Below, in pieces: positions 7,369-15,054 of a stretch of 64,000 nucleotides of DNA. Both the position numbers and the translations under genes were made by a program. Source of the DNA: a virus. The notes beneath the pieces are model-generated. The model worked only from the letters and a program-made list of their open reading frames with translations. It had not been told where the DNA came from and did no database searches. Within the stretch, counting starts at the first letter, position 1; every line of letters starts with the position of its first letter. The stretch covers positions 1 through 64,000 of IMG/VR virus record IMGVR_UViG_3300042898_002111; one strand, written 5' to 3'.

Positions 7369-8250
7369 ATGTTCGGCACTAATGAAATCGTAGGCAAGAA
7401 GTATTTTAAGGATGCACCTGCCGACAGCTTGTTTGTAACCAGTATGTTCTTTACCCTTCAAGGTGAGGGACCATATGCAGGTATGCCAGCCCTATTCATT
7501 CGCCTGGCCAAGTGCAACTTAGATTGCAGCTTCTGCGATACATTCTTCGACGACGGCGATTGGATGACTTATGCTGAAATTTCCAAGAAGGCGCACGAAA
7601 CTATCCTGGCATTCTGGCAGGACCAAGGTAAAGAGGTTCCTAACTGGGCAGTTGAGCAACAACACGTGGGAAAGATGTACCCCAACATTGTGTTGGTTAT
7701 GACAGGTGGTGAGCCCTTGATCCAGGAAAACATTTCGGAGTTTATGGCGCAACAGTTGCACAACTTTAAGGAAGTGCAGGTAGAAAGCAATGGCATCCCC
7801 GATACTGTCGTACCCCCAGGCGTTACATTGGTTTGCAGTCCCAAATGTGTGGAGAAGAATGGTCGTGCCATCAAGTACTTTGCTCCCAGCAAGACTATCT
7901 TGGATCGTGCAGACTGTTTAAAGTTTGTGGTAAGTGCCGATCCCGAAAGTCCATACAGCAGCGTTCCTGACTGGGCGTTGGAGTGGCGAGATCGCACAGG
8001 CAAGCAAATCTACTGTAGCCCAATGAATGTGTACAATAGTTTACCACAACGGATCAAGCTGTTGCGTTCTGAGAAAGGTACTATTACCATGGCAGAACGT
8101 AGTACTGTAGATGAGGTCATCAGCTTCTGGGAACCAGGCCTGTTAAACTTGGAGGCCAATCAACGCAACCATGAATACACAGGACAGTATTGTGTAGAAA
8201 ATGGTTTACGATTGAATCTACAACAACACCTGTATGCGAGTTTAGCTTGA
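7369..8250 (+). CDS. queE: 7-carboxy-7-deazaguanine synthase (QueE)
   Basis: 293 residues of the radical SAM enzyme that contracts carboxytetrahydropterin to 7-carboxy-7-deazaguanine. FFTLQGEGPYAGMPALFIRL near 27-46 is the QueE substrate loop. CNLDCSFCD gives cluster cysteines at 49, 53 and 56. VMTGGEPLIQ is the GGE motif, and VQVESNGIPDTV matches the ESNG region. It is at the longer end for QueE, with an inserted segment around 65-105. It follows FolE and QueD; QueC is not in this window. Confidence 0.92.
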   Translation: MFGTNEIVGKKYFKDAPADSLFVTSMFFTLQGEGPYAGMPALFIRLAKCNLDCSFCDTFFDDGDWMTYAEISKKAHETILAFWQDQGKEVPNWAVEQQHVGKMYPNIVLVMTGGEPLIQENISEFMAQQLHNFKEVQVESNGIPDTVVPPGVTLVCSPKCVEKNGRAIKYFAPSKTILDRADCLKFVVSADPESPYSSVPDWALEWRDRTGKQIYCSPMNVYNSLPQRIKLLRSEKGTITMAERSTVDEVISFWEPGLLNLEANQRNHEYTGQYCVENGLRLNLQQHLYASLA

Positions 8251-8462
8251 TGCCACTGGATACTCTTATGAATATTCGAGACGAAGTCTGGGCTCGACCA
8301 TGGAAACTACAATTTGCATGGAAGCCTCAGAGGTGCTATGCATCAAATGAATTAATTTGGCTGACTTGGGGTTATAGAGGAACATCACAGTATATTATTA
8401 ATACGCCCGCAATATGGTTGACCAAAGTTGAGTATCTGATAAAGTGCTTAAAAGATGTCTAA
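8250..8462 (+). CDS. Small hypothetical protein
   Basis: 70 residues from ATG 8250, which overlaps the queE stop (TGATG); the same frame is open further upstream inside queE. The sequence is Trp-rich (ARPWKLQFAWKP, LIWLTWGYRG) with no recognised family. It overlaps the next gene by 8 nt. Coupling on both sides supports a real gene. Confidence 0.55.
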   Translation: MPLDTLMNIRDEVWARPWKLQFAWKPQRCYASNELIWLTWGYRGTSQYIINTPAIWLTKVEYLIKCLKDV

Positions 8463-8916
8463 TATAGCCAAGGGTCGCAACAGCTACGACAGCACATTTG
8501 GTAATACTGTAGTACCATTCTTCAACAAGAACGTCACCCCATATCCCACAGAAGCAGGTGGTCCTGCATTTGATCTAGTGCCAGTCACCCGACAAAAAGA
8601 CATCATGCTGAACGTGGCTCGTATGCACGCCGAGCAAGAGTACAACAGGATTATGGAACTGGTTGATGTCCTACAGCGACAAGCCGCAGATATCAAACGC
8701 AGATTAGATTTGACCGACATGGTACATGCAGCTAAGTATGATTTTCAAATAGCACATGGACAAACGTATTGGTTGGTACAAGATACACGCCGAAACGAAC
8801 TCATACTGTGTGGCATGGAACCAGACGGTTGGTCAGCTGGTGCTCCTACGTGGTATGAGTATATTGTAGCAGTAAAGTGGTTAGGTGACCACACCTGGAT
8901 TGAAGTAGAGGAATAA
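8455..8916 (+). CDS. DUF2452 family protein
   Basis: 153 residues resembling DUF2452, an uncharacterised family. A Pro/Gly-rich N-terminus with FDLVPVTRQKDI is followed by a long helix, LNVARMHAEQEYNRIMELV then LQRQAADIKRRLDLTD. The compact C-terminal part has YDFQIAHGQTYWLVQD, MEPDGWS and LGDHTWIEVEE. The GQTYWLV and ADHTW-like ends are the features I associate with the family. Function unknown. Confidence 0.7.
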   Translation: MSNIAKGRNSYDSTFGNTVVPFFNKNVTPYPTEAGGPAFDLVPVTRQKDIMLNVARMHAEQEYNRIMELVDVLQRQAADIKRRLDLTDMVHAAKYDFQIAHGQTYWLVQDTRRNELILCGMEPDGWSAGAPTWYEYIVAVKWLGDHTWIEVEE

Positions 8917-8917
8917 T

Positions 8918-9325
8918 ATGTTTGACAAACTAAAAAATATGTTTAAAAAAGAACCGTCTGTGGTAGTGGAACCCAAAAAGGCACCTAAACCCAAGGCACC
9001 TAAAAAGACAGAAAAAGAAATATCCACAGAAAATGATGAACCGTATGTTTCTATAATCAGTGTGGCCCTGGATCCAAACAACATTGGAAACGGTTCATTT
9101 GAATTGGATTGGAACGACAAATTTATCGTCAAGTTGGTTAAAGCTGGATACCAGTTGAAAGCTGGCGAAGATGAAAATGTTATCGTGGATCGCTGGTTCC
9201 AGGATGTGTGCCGCAATGTGGTACAGGAGAACTTCGAACAGTGGGAAGCCAATCAGCCAGCTGAGTCTCGCCCACGCAACATGGATCGCCGAGACTTAGG
9301 CGGTGGACGTTCTGAAATATCGTGA
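8918..9325 (+). CDS. Conserved phage hypothetical protein
   Basis: 135 residues. A Lys/Pro-rich basic linker (PKKAPKPKAPKKTEK) precedes a compact domain with FELDWNDKFIVKLVKAGYQ and IVDRWFQDVC. Domains of this kind are familiar from T4-like cyanophages, where they are hypothetical proteins. The Arg-rich tail (RPRNMDRRDLGGGRS) ends in a 4-nt overlap with the next gene. Function unknown. Confidence 0.7.
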   Translation: MFDKLKNMFKKEPSVVVEPKKAPKPKAPKKTEKEISTENDEPYVSIISVALDPNNIGNGSFELDWNDKFIVKLVKAGYQLKAGEDENVIVDRWFQDVCRNVVQENFEQWEANQPAESRPRNMDRRDLGGGRSEIS

Positions 9326-10047
9326 CACTTCTGTATGTAAATGGTGACAGTCATACTGCGGCCGCTGAAGCAGTAAATCCACACGGTTTTGCACAAGATG
9401 ACGGTCAATACTTGCAACGTGGACGACGACCACATCCAGACAATCTAAAAGTCAGCTGGGGGCGAAAATTGGCAGACCTTATGAATGCCGATTTTAGTTG
9501 TAATGCCGAGAGTGCTAGTAGTAATGATCGGATTAGACGTACCACTATTGATTACCTGACCAGTCGCAAGGATCGAAAAATTCAGGACCTGCCCTGGCCT
9601 GATTATATGGTTATTGGTTGGAGCACCTGGGAGCGGGCTGAATGGTTATATGACGACATATACTGGCAAGTGAATGCTGGCGGTGTTGGTCACGACTGGC
9701 CCGATGAAATCAAACGTCGGTACAAAAATTACGTGGCCAATATCGATTACCAAAAGTGTATGCGAGAAGAACACAAAAAGATCTATCAGATGCATCTAGA
9801 TCTAAATCTGATGGGATTCAAACACTTGTTCTTTAATACATTTCTACCATTTAGCGGTACTGAACAGGTGGATTGGGGCAACAGCTATCTGGAACCTTAC
9901 AATCCAGACTTCACATTCTATAACTGGTGTTTGGCTCAGGGTTTTAAGACGGTGTATCCAGGATCGTATCATTTCGGTCCAGATGCTCATGCTGCCTGGG
10001 CTGAATTCATTTATCCATATATTGTCCAGACTGCCTTGACACAATAA
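9322..10047 (+). CDS. SGNH-hydrolase-like protein (DUF6071-like)
   Basis: 241 residues with the block-I motif YVNGDSHTAAAEA near 5-17 (nucleophile Ser in GDS), an Asn in AESASSNDR near 62-70, and a late D-x-H in FGPDAHAAW near 222. This is the order expected of SGNH/GDSL hydrolases, which remove acyl groups from glycans or lipids. VIGWSTWERAEW is shared in outline with the proteins at 24215 and 33526 here. The likely role is trimming or recognition of a decorated glycan; the substrate is unknown. Confidence 0.7.
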   Translation: MTLLYVNGDSHTAAAEAVNPHGFAQDDGQYLQRGRRPHPDNLKVSWGRKLADLMNADFSCNAESASSNDRIRRTTIDYLTSRKDRKIQDLPWPDYMVIGWSTWERAEWLYDDIYWQVNAGGVGHDWPDEIKRRYKNYVANIDYQKCMREEHKKIYQMHLDLNLMGFKHLFFNTFLPFSGTEQVDWGNSYLEPYNPDFTFYNWCLAQGFKTVYPGSYHFGPDAHAAWAEFIYPYIVQTALTQ

Positions 10048-10071
10048 CATATATTATGCTACTATTATAGC

Positions 10072-11070
10072 ATGAAATATTTAATCGTAGACACAGCTAA
10101 TACATTCTTCCGAGCACGTCACAGTGCCCATCGTCAGAGCGACACCTGGGACAAACTGGGCTTTGCCATTCACGTAACCCTAAGTAGTGTCAATAAAGCG
10201 TTCCGAGACCAGAAGGCAGATCATGTGGTCTGGTGCCTGGAGGGACGCAGTTGGCGCAAGGATTTTTATGAGCCGTACAAAAAGAACCGAACAGTTGCCC
10301 GTGCTGCACTTACTGAAGCTGAGGCTGAAGAAGACCGGCTTTTCTGGGAAACATTTGACGAACTACAAACTTTCATCCGTGAGCGCACCAATTGTACTGT
10401 TCTCCAGCACCCAAGATTGGAGGCGGATGACCTGGTGGCAGGATGGATTCAAAGTCACCCTGCAGATCAACACGTAATTGTCAGTAGTGACACTGACTTT
10501 TATCAGTTGCTGTCTGAGAATGTCAAACAATATAACGGAGTAGCCGATGAGCTCCACACCATCCAAGGTATCTTTGACAAAAAGGGTTCCCCAGTCAAAG
10601 ATAAGAAAACAAAAGAAGCCAAAAAAATTCCGGATCCCAAGTGGATTCTTTTCGAAAAGTGCATGCGGGGCGATCCGACCGACAACATTTTTTCGGCTTA
10701 TCCAGGCGTTAGGACGGTTGGATCAAAAAACAAAGTCGGTCTCACAGAAGCCTTTGAAGATAAGACCTCAAAAGGCTTTGCGTGGAACAACCTCATGCTC
10801 CAAAGGTGGGCGGACCACAACGGCCAGGAACACCGTGTTCTCGACGACTATGAGCGTAATCGCATCCTCGTCGACCTCTCGGCGCAACCGGAAGAAATCA
10901 AAGCCCTGATTACTGAAACAATATCAGCTGGCAGTCAGCCTAAAAATATATCCCAAGTGGGTCTGTATTTTATGAAGTTTTGCGGTAAGTATGACCTGGT
11001 CAAGATTGGTGATCAGGCACAAGAGTACGCTCAATGGTTAAGCTCACAATATCCAGATAAGGAATTATAA
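10072..11070 (+). CDS. 5'-3' exonuclease / RNase H (FEN-like)
   Basis: 332 residues of the FEN/5'-nuclease family that removes RNA primers and processes flaps, as T4 RNase H does. Acidic metal-site motifs are present: Asp7 in LIVDTANTFF, LEADDLVAGW near 121, SSDTDFYQ near 139, and MRGDPTDNIF near 200. No clear Shine-Dalgarno precedes ATG 10072. A possible promoter (TTGACA 10036, TACTAT 10060, 18-nt spacing) would start the transcript almost at the ATG. The segment 10560-10910 has distinct codon use, with CTC as the main Leu codon, unlike the rest. Confidence 0.88.
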   Translation: MKYLIVDTANTFFRARHSAHRQSDTWDKLGFAIHVTLSSVNKAFRDQKADHVVWCLEGRSWRKDFYEPYKKNRTVARAALTEAEAEEDRLFWETFDELQTFIRERTNCTVLQHPRLEADDLVAGWIQSHPADQHVIVSSDTDFYQLLSENVKQYNGVADELHTIQGIFDKKGSPVKDKKTKEAKKIPDPKWILFEKCMRGDPTDNIFSAYPGVRTVGSKNKVGLTEAFEDKTSKGFAWNNLMLQRWADHNGQEHRVLDDYERNRILVDLSAQPEEIKALITETISAGSQPKNISQVGLYFMKFCGKYDLVKIGDQAQEYAQWLSSQYPDKEL

Positions 11071-11246
11071 TGTTCGATAAAATTTTAATATGGTTTCGTA
11101 AAAATGAGATTCAGTGTGTCTGGTTCATCATTGGCTTTTTATCAATGGCACTTCTTGAAGCCCTGGCTCGCGGTGATTACATCACAGCAACCATTAATGC
11201 TGCATTAATTGTTATAAATTTCCATCTGAGGCCAAGAGCTGCATGA
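11070..11246 (+). CDS. Small membrane protein
   Basis: 58 residues from ATG 11070, which overlaps the stop of the exonuclease gene (TAATG). It has a short basic N-terminus, a membrane span (VWFIIGFLSMALLEALA) and a second hydrophobic stretch (ITATINAALIVINF). It ends overlapping the next gene by 4 nt (ATGA). Unknown function; kept because of overlap coupling on both sides. Confidence 0.55.
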   Translation: MFDKILIWFRKNEIQCVWFIIGFLSMALLEALARGDYITATINAALIVINFHLRPRAA

Positions 11247-11443
11247 GAAGTATCTGGTTTGAAGTGGTCATTTCAGTCTTAATCCTAGTGGGATCAGGCC
11301 TGGCTGTAATAGGATTACTGAAAAATGCACCCAAAACAAAAGTGTATAATTGTAGCTTGGCTGAATTTCACCCAGATTTTCCCATTGCAGTAAAAGAACA
11401 ATGTAGGCATATTACTAAACATCCGACTGAAAATTCAAAATGA
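11243..11443 (+). CDS. Small single-span membrane protein
   Basis: 66 residues with one N-terminal membrane span (VVISVLILVGSGLAVIGLL) and a Cys-containing soluble tail (YNCSLAEFHPDFPIAVKEQC). The two tail cysteines could form a disulfide if the tail is periplasmic. It overlaps the genes on both sides by 4 nt. No family recognised. Confidence 0.6.
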   Translation: MRSIWFEVVISVLILVGSGLAVIGLLKNAPKTKVYNCSLAEFHPDFPIAVKEQCRHITKHPTENSK

Positions 11444-11811
11444 ATATACATCTTACCGTACTAACGTTATTTCTCATGTTCATGGTCAAACACTTTGTGG
11501 TTGACTTTGTTTGTCAGACGCGATATCAGTGGAGCAATAAGGGAATCTACGGCCACCCCGGAGGCCTACTACACGCAGGGTTACATGGACTGGGCACAGT
11601 AATTTGTCTGTTGGCATTTTCATGGGAAGACATATTATTTCTAGCCCTGATGGATGCAGTATTCCATTACCACATTGACTGGGCCAAGGTCAAAATCAAC
11701 AACCGTATGGGCTGGACTGCCGATAATTCCGAATACTTCTGGTGGCTATTGGGTGCTGATCAATTGTTGCACATGATAACATATATCATTATTATAGGAT
11801 TGATAGTATGA
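11440..11811 (+). CDS. DUF3307 family membrane protein
   Basis: 123 residues with several membrane spans, resembling DUF3307. The conserved features are VKHFVVDFVCQTRYQWSNKG near 16-35, a His-rich LLHAGLHGLG near 43-52, DAVFHYHIDWAKVK near 72-85, and GADQLLHMITYI near 105-116. The repeated His and Asp in the membrane region is typical of the family; the function is unknown. Part of a run of three membrane proteins after the exonuclease. Confidence 0.7.
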   Translation: MNIHLTVLTLFLMFMVKHFVVDFVCQTRYQWSNKGIYGHPGGLLHAGLHGLGTVICLLAFSWEDILFLALMDAVFHYHIDWAKVKINNRMGWTADNSEYFWWLLGADQLLHMITYIIIIGLIV

Positions 11812-11829
11812 TAACCAAAGGAAATAAAA

Positions 11830-12204
11830 ATGAAGTGGTTTGATAAGTGGTTTTATCGCAAAGCACGATGGTGCTGGCATCGTGCAGGACAACAATATCC
11901 TGAGCTCAAAGCCGAGCAAGATTGTTTAGATGAAATGTCTGATCGAAGTCAAGACGGTAAAATAGCTTGTTGGAGTAAAGATTCATTAATTGAAGTGAAT
12001 TCTGATGTAACTAAAAACACTGTTGATATGGAAAATAGTATTCGCTTTAATGTATTGCCCTGCACTGGTGGATTGGTATTGGAAGTTAATATATTTGATC
12101 GCAAATCACACGAAAACACCACCAAAACTTATTTAATTCCTGACGGCGAGCCCATTGCTGAACGAATTGGACAATACGTAACTATGGAAATGATGCAAAG
12201 ATAA
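11830..12204 (+). CDS. Hypothetical protein
   Basis: 124 residues. An aromatic and basic N-terminus (MKWFDKWFYRKARWCWHR) is followed by a strand-rich domain (IRFNVLPCTGGLVLEVNIF) and TYLIPDGEPIAERIGQYV. AAAGGA precedes the ATG by about 7 nt. The WFDKWFYRKARW start is reminiscent of small cyanophage proteins, but no function is known. Its TAA overlaps the ATG of the methyltransferase gene. Confidence 0.65.
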   Translation: MKWFDKWFYRKARWCWHRAGQQYPELKAEQDCLDEMSDRSQDGKIACWSKDSLIEVNSDVTKNTVDMENSIRFNVLPCTGGLVLEVNIFDRKSHENTTKTYLIPDGEPIAERIGQYVTMEMMQR

Positions 12205-13016
12205 TGGAAACAACTTTTGAAGTCCCAAAAATTCGCTGCGGTCATCGCATTGGCACTGGCGCTGACGCTGCATACTGGTTTGAAATGGACCATGCTGGCG
12301 AAGGTTCACGCAGTCTGTTGAGTATCTTTGATCTATATCTAAATCAATATGGCTGGGATCGGTTTATTCAGCCCGGTATGACCTGTATTGACATTGGTGG
12401 GCACTCAGGAGATACTGCCATCCCCATGCAGTATCTGGCACGAGCCACTGTACTCAGTGTGGAGCCCAATCCGCTGATCAAGCAATATCTGGACTTCTGT
12501 TGTGATATGAATGCTCATCTGGGCAGATTTGTCACAGCAGGTGAAGCAGTTACTACTGAGAACTGTTCAGCAGTAGAGATACTGGATCACAACAATGCCA
12601 TGTGCAATGGCGGGCGTATTGACCCCAATTGGACTCAGGAATTACAGACACGTATGCGCAACATGGCTGGTGATCGAATCACTGTTCCTGGACTAACACT
12701 AGAAAATCTCTGTGCTAAATATTTAAGTGAAGCTGAAATTCAAAACACAGGCTTTATCAAGACAGACACAGAAGGACATGATTGTTCTATTCTGGAATCA
12801 AGTGCCAGTTTCCTGGAACGACTAAAACCCACAATATTTACCGAATGGTTCTTTGCTTATACTGATGTAGAAAGTCGTAAATTATTCGATGTCATTAATG
12901 ATCTCGGATATCGGCCATTCTATCCTGGTACACTAGAGCCAGCCACTGTGGATCGTCGTAGTGAAGATCTGGTGTTGATTCATCATACCAAAATTCAGGA
13001 GTTCTTCAATGAGTGA
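12204..13016 (+). CDS. FkbM family methyltransferase
   Basis: 270 residues with the SAM-binding motif CIDIGGHSGDTAI near 62-74, an acidic post-I motif SVEPNPLIKQYL near 90-101, and the FkbM signature GFIKTDTEGHDCSIL near 183-197. FkbM proteins O-methylate sugars or related hydroxyl groups, so the likely substrate is a glycan, matching the many sugar genes in this genome. It overlaps the next gene by 8 nt. Confidence 0.85.
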   Translation: METTFEVPKIRCGHRIGTGADAAYWFEMDHAGEGSRSLLSIFDLYLNQYGWDRFIQPGMTCIDIGGHSGDTAIPMQYLARATVLSVEPNPLIKQYLDFCCDMNAHLGRFVTAGEAVTTENCSAVEILDHNNAMCNGGRIDPNWTQELQTRMRNMAGDRITVPGLTLENLCAKYLSEAEIQNTGFIKTDTEGHDCSILESSASFLERLKPTIFTEWFFAYTDVESRKLFDVINDLGYRPFYPGTLEPATVDRRSEDLVLIHHTKIQEFFNE

Positions 13017-13467
13017 GATTATCGCAAAACCAGTAGTCAAGAATAAATTTTGGATAGTAGAAGAAGATGGTGCGAAGATTGCCACCATCCAGGCTGTGGA
13101 AGAAGGTGGGTTTGCCTATGTGCGTGACACCAACAGGGAAGTATTCCCCACCATCAAGTTATTGAGTGAGCGATATAATATACACATCGCCAAGACCACC
13201 ACTGCGGCCAAAACAGTCAAAGGTGACTGGGAAGTATATGGATTTCCGGTAACCGGCCGCCCACACAATATATTATACAATGTGCCGCGTAAACTTCCAG
13301 TATATACCAAAACAGTTAAAAGTCGTAGCTATTATTGTGCTGGTCATTATCTGATCAAACTAAAGGACACTTGGGAAAGTCATTTTTGTCCCAAACTGAT
13401 CACAGTTAACCGTTATCCCACACAGGGCCCATTCCATATTGCCATGACAGGACTAAACGATGAGTGA
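13009..13467 (+). CDS. Conserved phage hypothetical protein
   Basis: 152 residues of mixed strand pattern: KPVVKNKFWIVEEDGAKIAT, then a charged middle, then YTKTVKSRSYYCAGHYLIKL and FCPKLITVNRYPTQGPF. The KPVVxNKFWIVE start is one I associate with T4-like cyanophage hypothetical proteins. It overlaps neighbours on both sides by 8 nt. Function unknown. Confidence 0.7.
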   Translation: MSEIIAKPVVKNKFWIVEEDGAKIATIQAVEEGGFAYVRDTNREVFPTIKLLSERYNIHIAKTTTAAKTVKGDWEVYGFPVTGRPHNILYNVPRKLPVYTKTVKSRSYYCAGHYLIKLKDTWESHFCPKLITVNRYPTQGPFHIAMTGLNDE

Positions 13468-13675
13468 ACCCAGCATTCATATTAAAAATTTTAACGATAA
13501 AGTTAAATTAATGAATCAGACTCAGCGTAAAGAGATAGTACTAAGTGCGGCAGATGCACGTAGTTTACACGCTGAAATATACGGTTTATTGGCACAAATC
13601 GCCGATTTAGCCAGAGTTTCAGAGTCGCCTGAGCCAGTAATACAAGTGGGCATGGATGGCGGTGGATTTAAGTAA
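13460..13675 (+). CDS. Small hypothetical protein
   Basis: 71 residues with a central helix (SAADARSLHAEIYGLLAQIADLA) and a short tail ending VGMDGGGFK. It resembles small conserved proteins of T4-like phages in which ADARxLHxEI is typical. Starts inside the previous gene (8-nt overlap). Function unknown. Confidence 0.65.
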   Translation: MSEPSIHIKNFNDKVKLMNQTQRKEIVLSAADARSLHAEIYGLLAQIADLARVSESPEPVIQVGMDGGGFK

Positions 13676-13681
13676 TATACG

Positions 13682-13719
13682 CTGTTTTCCAGCATAAATA
13701 AAAGTATCGAGGAAAACAG
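13682..13719 (+). promoter_or_regulatory. RBS-masking hairpin with late promoter element in its loop
   Basis: CTGTTTTCC (13682-13690) pairs perfectly with GGAAAACAG (13711-13719). The 3' arm includes part of the Shine-Dalgarno (GAGG, 13709-13712) of the gene starting at 13723. The 20-nt loop holds CATAAATA (13693-13700), the late-promoter element of this phage. A late transcript starting inside the loop would lack the 5' arm and leave the ribosome site free. Confidence 0.65.
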
Positions 13720-13722
13720 AGA

Positions 13723-14010
13723 ATGAGCCGACCTAAACCCACTGTGTTGTTGGAGCACGTCAATAAATCTAACTACAAGAGCGAGCAAATTCTTGCCAGT
13801 GATGGAATCTGGGCAGTATATTATGATGCTCAACCTATCAATCTAAAAACACAAAATATGTTGGTCAGTTACCCCGGACCCAAATACAAAAAGGTGTCCT
13901 TCAGTAACAGTGGCCACGCTATCAACTTGGCAAAAAAATTGAATGTATTGTTCAAGACTGATAAATTTTCAGTCGTTCTGTTGCGCCAGGGTGAGCAAAT
14001 ATATCCTTAA
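13723..14010 (+). CDS. Conserved phage hypothetical protein, probably late-translated
   Basis: 95 residues: MSRPKPTVLLEHVNKSNY, then WAVYYDAQPINLK, then YPGPKYKKVSFSNSGHAINL. It is a small basic protein of a type seen in T4-like phages, without known function. Its ribosome site is inside a 9-bp hairpin that also contains a late-promoter-like element. By analogy with T4 genes e, soc and 49, this suggests that translation is blocked on early read-through RNA and allowed on late RNA. Confidence 0.7.
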   Translation: MSRPKPTVLLEHVNKSNYKSEQILASDGIWAVYYDAQPINLKTQNMLVSYPGPKYKKVSFSNSGHAINLAKKLNVLFKTDKFSVVLLRQGEQIYP

Positions 14011-14362
14011 TCAGTCGGAATACCAACAGCGTATTCTGACCAGTCTTGAATTAGACCCCAATATCTTAAATGGTGCCCAGTACACCTGGTGGTATAATCC
14101 CACCAACCCCTCTAGTCTAAGACTGACCAAGTTGGGCCATAAATGGTTCAGTGGTGTGGCAAAAATCGCCACTTACCATGTGGGGCTGGGAGACCAGATG
14201 ATCTATCCAAAACAGCTATTGCAGTTGGAACGATTGTTCACAGCACCCTATTATATACAGACACTGAAGAAGCTCTGGGTATATAGTGAAACTGATTACA
14301 TCATGCTACAGTTACACGGCAGTGATCTAAAGACCTATTTAAACAACCTGGAAAATCAATAA
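13991..14362 (+). CDS. Hypothetical protein (GTG start)
   Basis: 123 residues if translation starts at GTG 13991 (VSKYILNQSEYQQ), which follows a CCAGG that can serve as a Shine-Dalgarno; an ATG in the same frame at 13943 lies deep in the preceding gene and gives an unlikely Cys-rich N-terminus. The body contains YTWWYNPTNPSSLRLTKLGHKWF and LPKQLL-like segments of mixed fold. Overlaps the previous gene by 20 nt. No family recognised. Confidence 0.65.
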   Translation: MSKYILNQSEYQQRILTSLELDPNILNGAQYTWWYNPTNPSSLRLTKLGHKWFSGVAKIATYHVGLGDQMIYPKQLLQLERLFTAPYYIQTLKKLWVYSETDYIMLQLHGSDLKTYLNNLENQ

Positions 14363-14383
14363 GTTGTAAAAATACAACGCTGG

Positions 14384-14437
14384 TTGACCACAAAACCCCT
14401 TAATAGTAAACTGACTATCTTAATAACTCTAAGATAG
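14384..14437 (+). promoter_or_regulatory. Promoter and hairpin in front of the cell-wall hydrolase gene
   Basis: TTGACC (14384-14389), a 17-nt spacer and TAAACT (14407-14412) suggest a promoter. CTATCTTA (14415-14422) pairs perfectly with TAAGATAG (14430-14437) across a 7-nt loop, and the 3' arm touches the Shine-Dalgarno AGG (14436-14438) before ATG 14446. A transcript from this promoter would start inside the 5' arm and so lose it. A second small hairpin (GTTGTA/TACAAC) precedes at 14363-14378. Confidence 0.5.
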
Positions 14438-14445
14438 GTGCTGCC

Positions 14446-15054
14446 ATGCGGCGAATTATTGTGGAATTAAGTTTTGTCAGTGGTATTTTATTTTCAGCCT
14501 ACACCATTATCAGTATACCTGATATGGTGCGTCAGCTGATTAATCCAGTGGGAATTTTTCCTATACCGGATCCTATACCAGAACCCTCAGTGCAGGTGTC
14601 ATCTAAAGAAATCAAGAATTTTTCAGTCAATCCAGTTCTGTTGTATCGAGTATCGTACCAACTAAAGTTTACTGCTAAAGAAATGGATTGTTTGGCTAAA
14701 AACATTTTCTTTGAATCAGCCACGGAAGACCATGCTGGTAAACTAGCAGTGGCACAGGTCACATATAACCGTTTGAAAAACGGCCGTTGGGGTGATGACA
14801 TCTGTAAAGTGGTATATGCCCGAGCACAGTTCAGCTGGACTCTGGATCAGAGAAAGATGCGCACACAACCGTATGGGGTCAATTGGGAGAACAGTCAGCA
14901 GGCAGCTAGAGATTTTGAGTCAGGTAAACGAGTAGATCGATTACGTGACAGTCTGCATTATCATGCTGATTGGATTCGTGCGCCAAAATGGGCCAAATCT
15001 GACAATCAGGTGCACAAGATTGGACAACACGTTTTTTATGCGTCAATAAAATGA
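14446..15054 (+). CDS. Cell-wall hydrolase, SleB/CwlJ type (putative lysin)
   Basis: 202 residues. The N-terminus has one membrane span (IVELSFVSGILFSAYTIISI), then a Pro-rich linker (FPIPDPIPEP), then the Hydrolase_2 domain from about residue 78. That domain has MDCLAKNIFFESATEDHAGK with the catalytic-type Glu90, VAQVTYNRL, and a C-terminal HYHADWIRAPKWAK and IGQHVFY. It is expected to cut peptidoglycan as an endolysin or a signal-anchored lysin released at the membrane. The upstream hairpin may time its expression. Confidence 0.88.
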   Translation: MRRIIVELSFVSGILFSAYTIISIPDMVRQLINPVGIFPIPDPIPEPSVQVSSKEIKNFSVNPVLLYRVSYQLKFTAKEMDCLAKNIFFESATEDHAGKLAVAQVTYNRLKNGRWGDDICKVVYARAQFSWTLDQRKMRTQPYGVNWENSQQAARDFESGKRVDRLRDSLHYHADWIRAPKWAKSDNQVHKIGQHVFYASIK

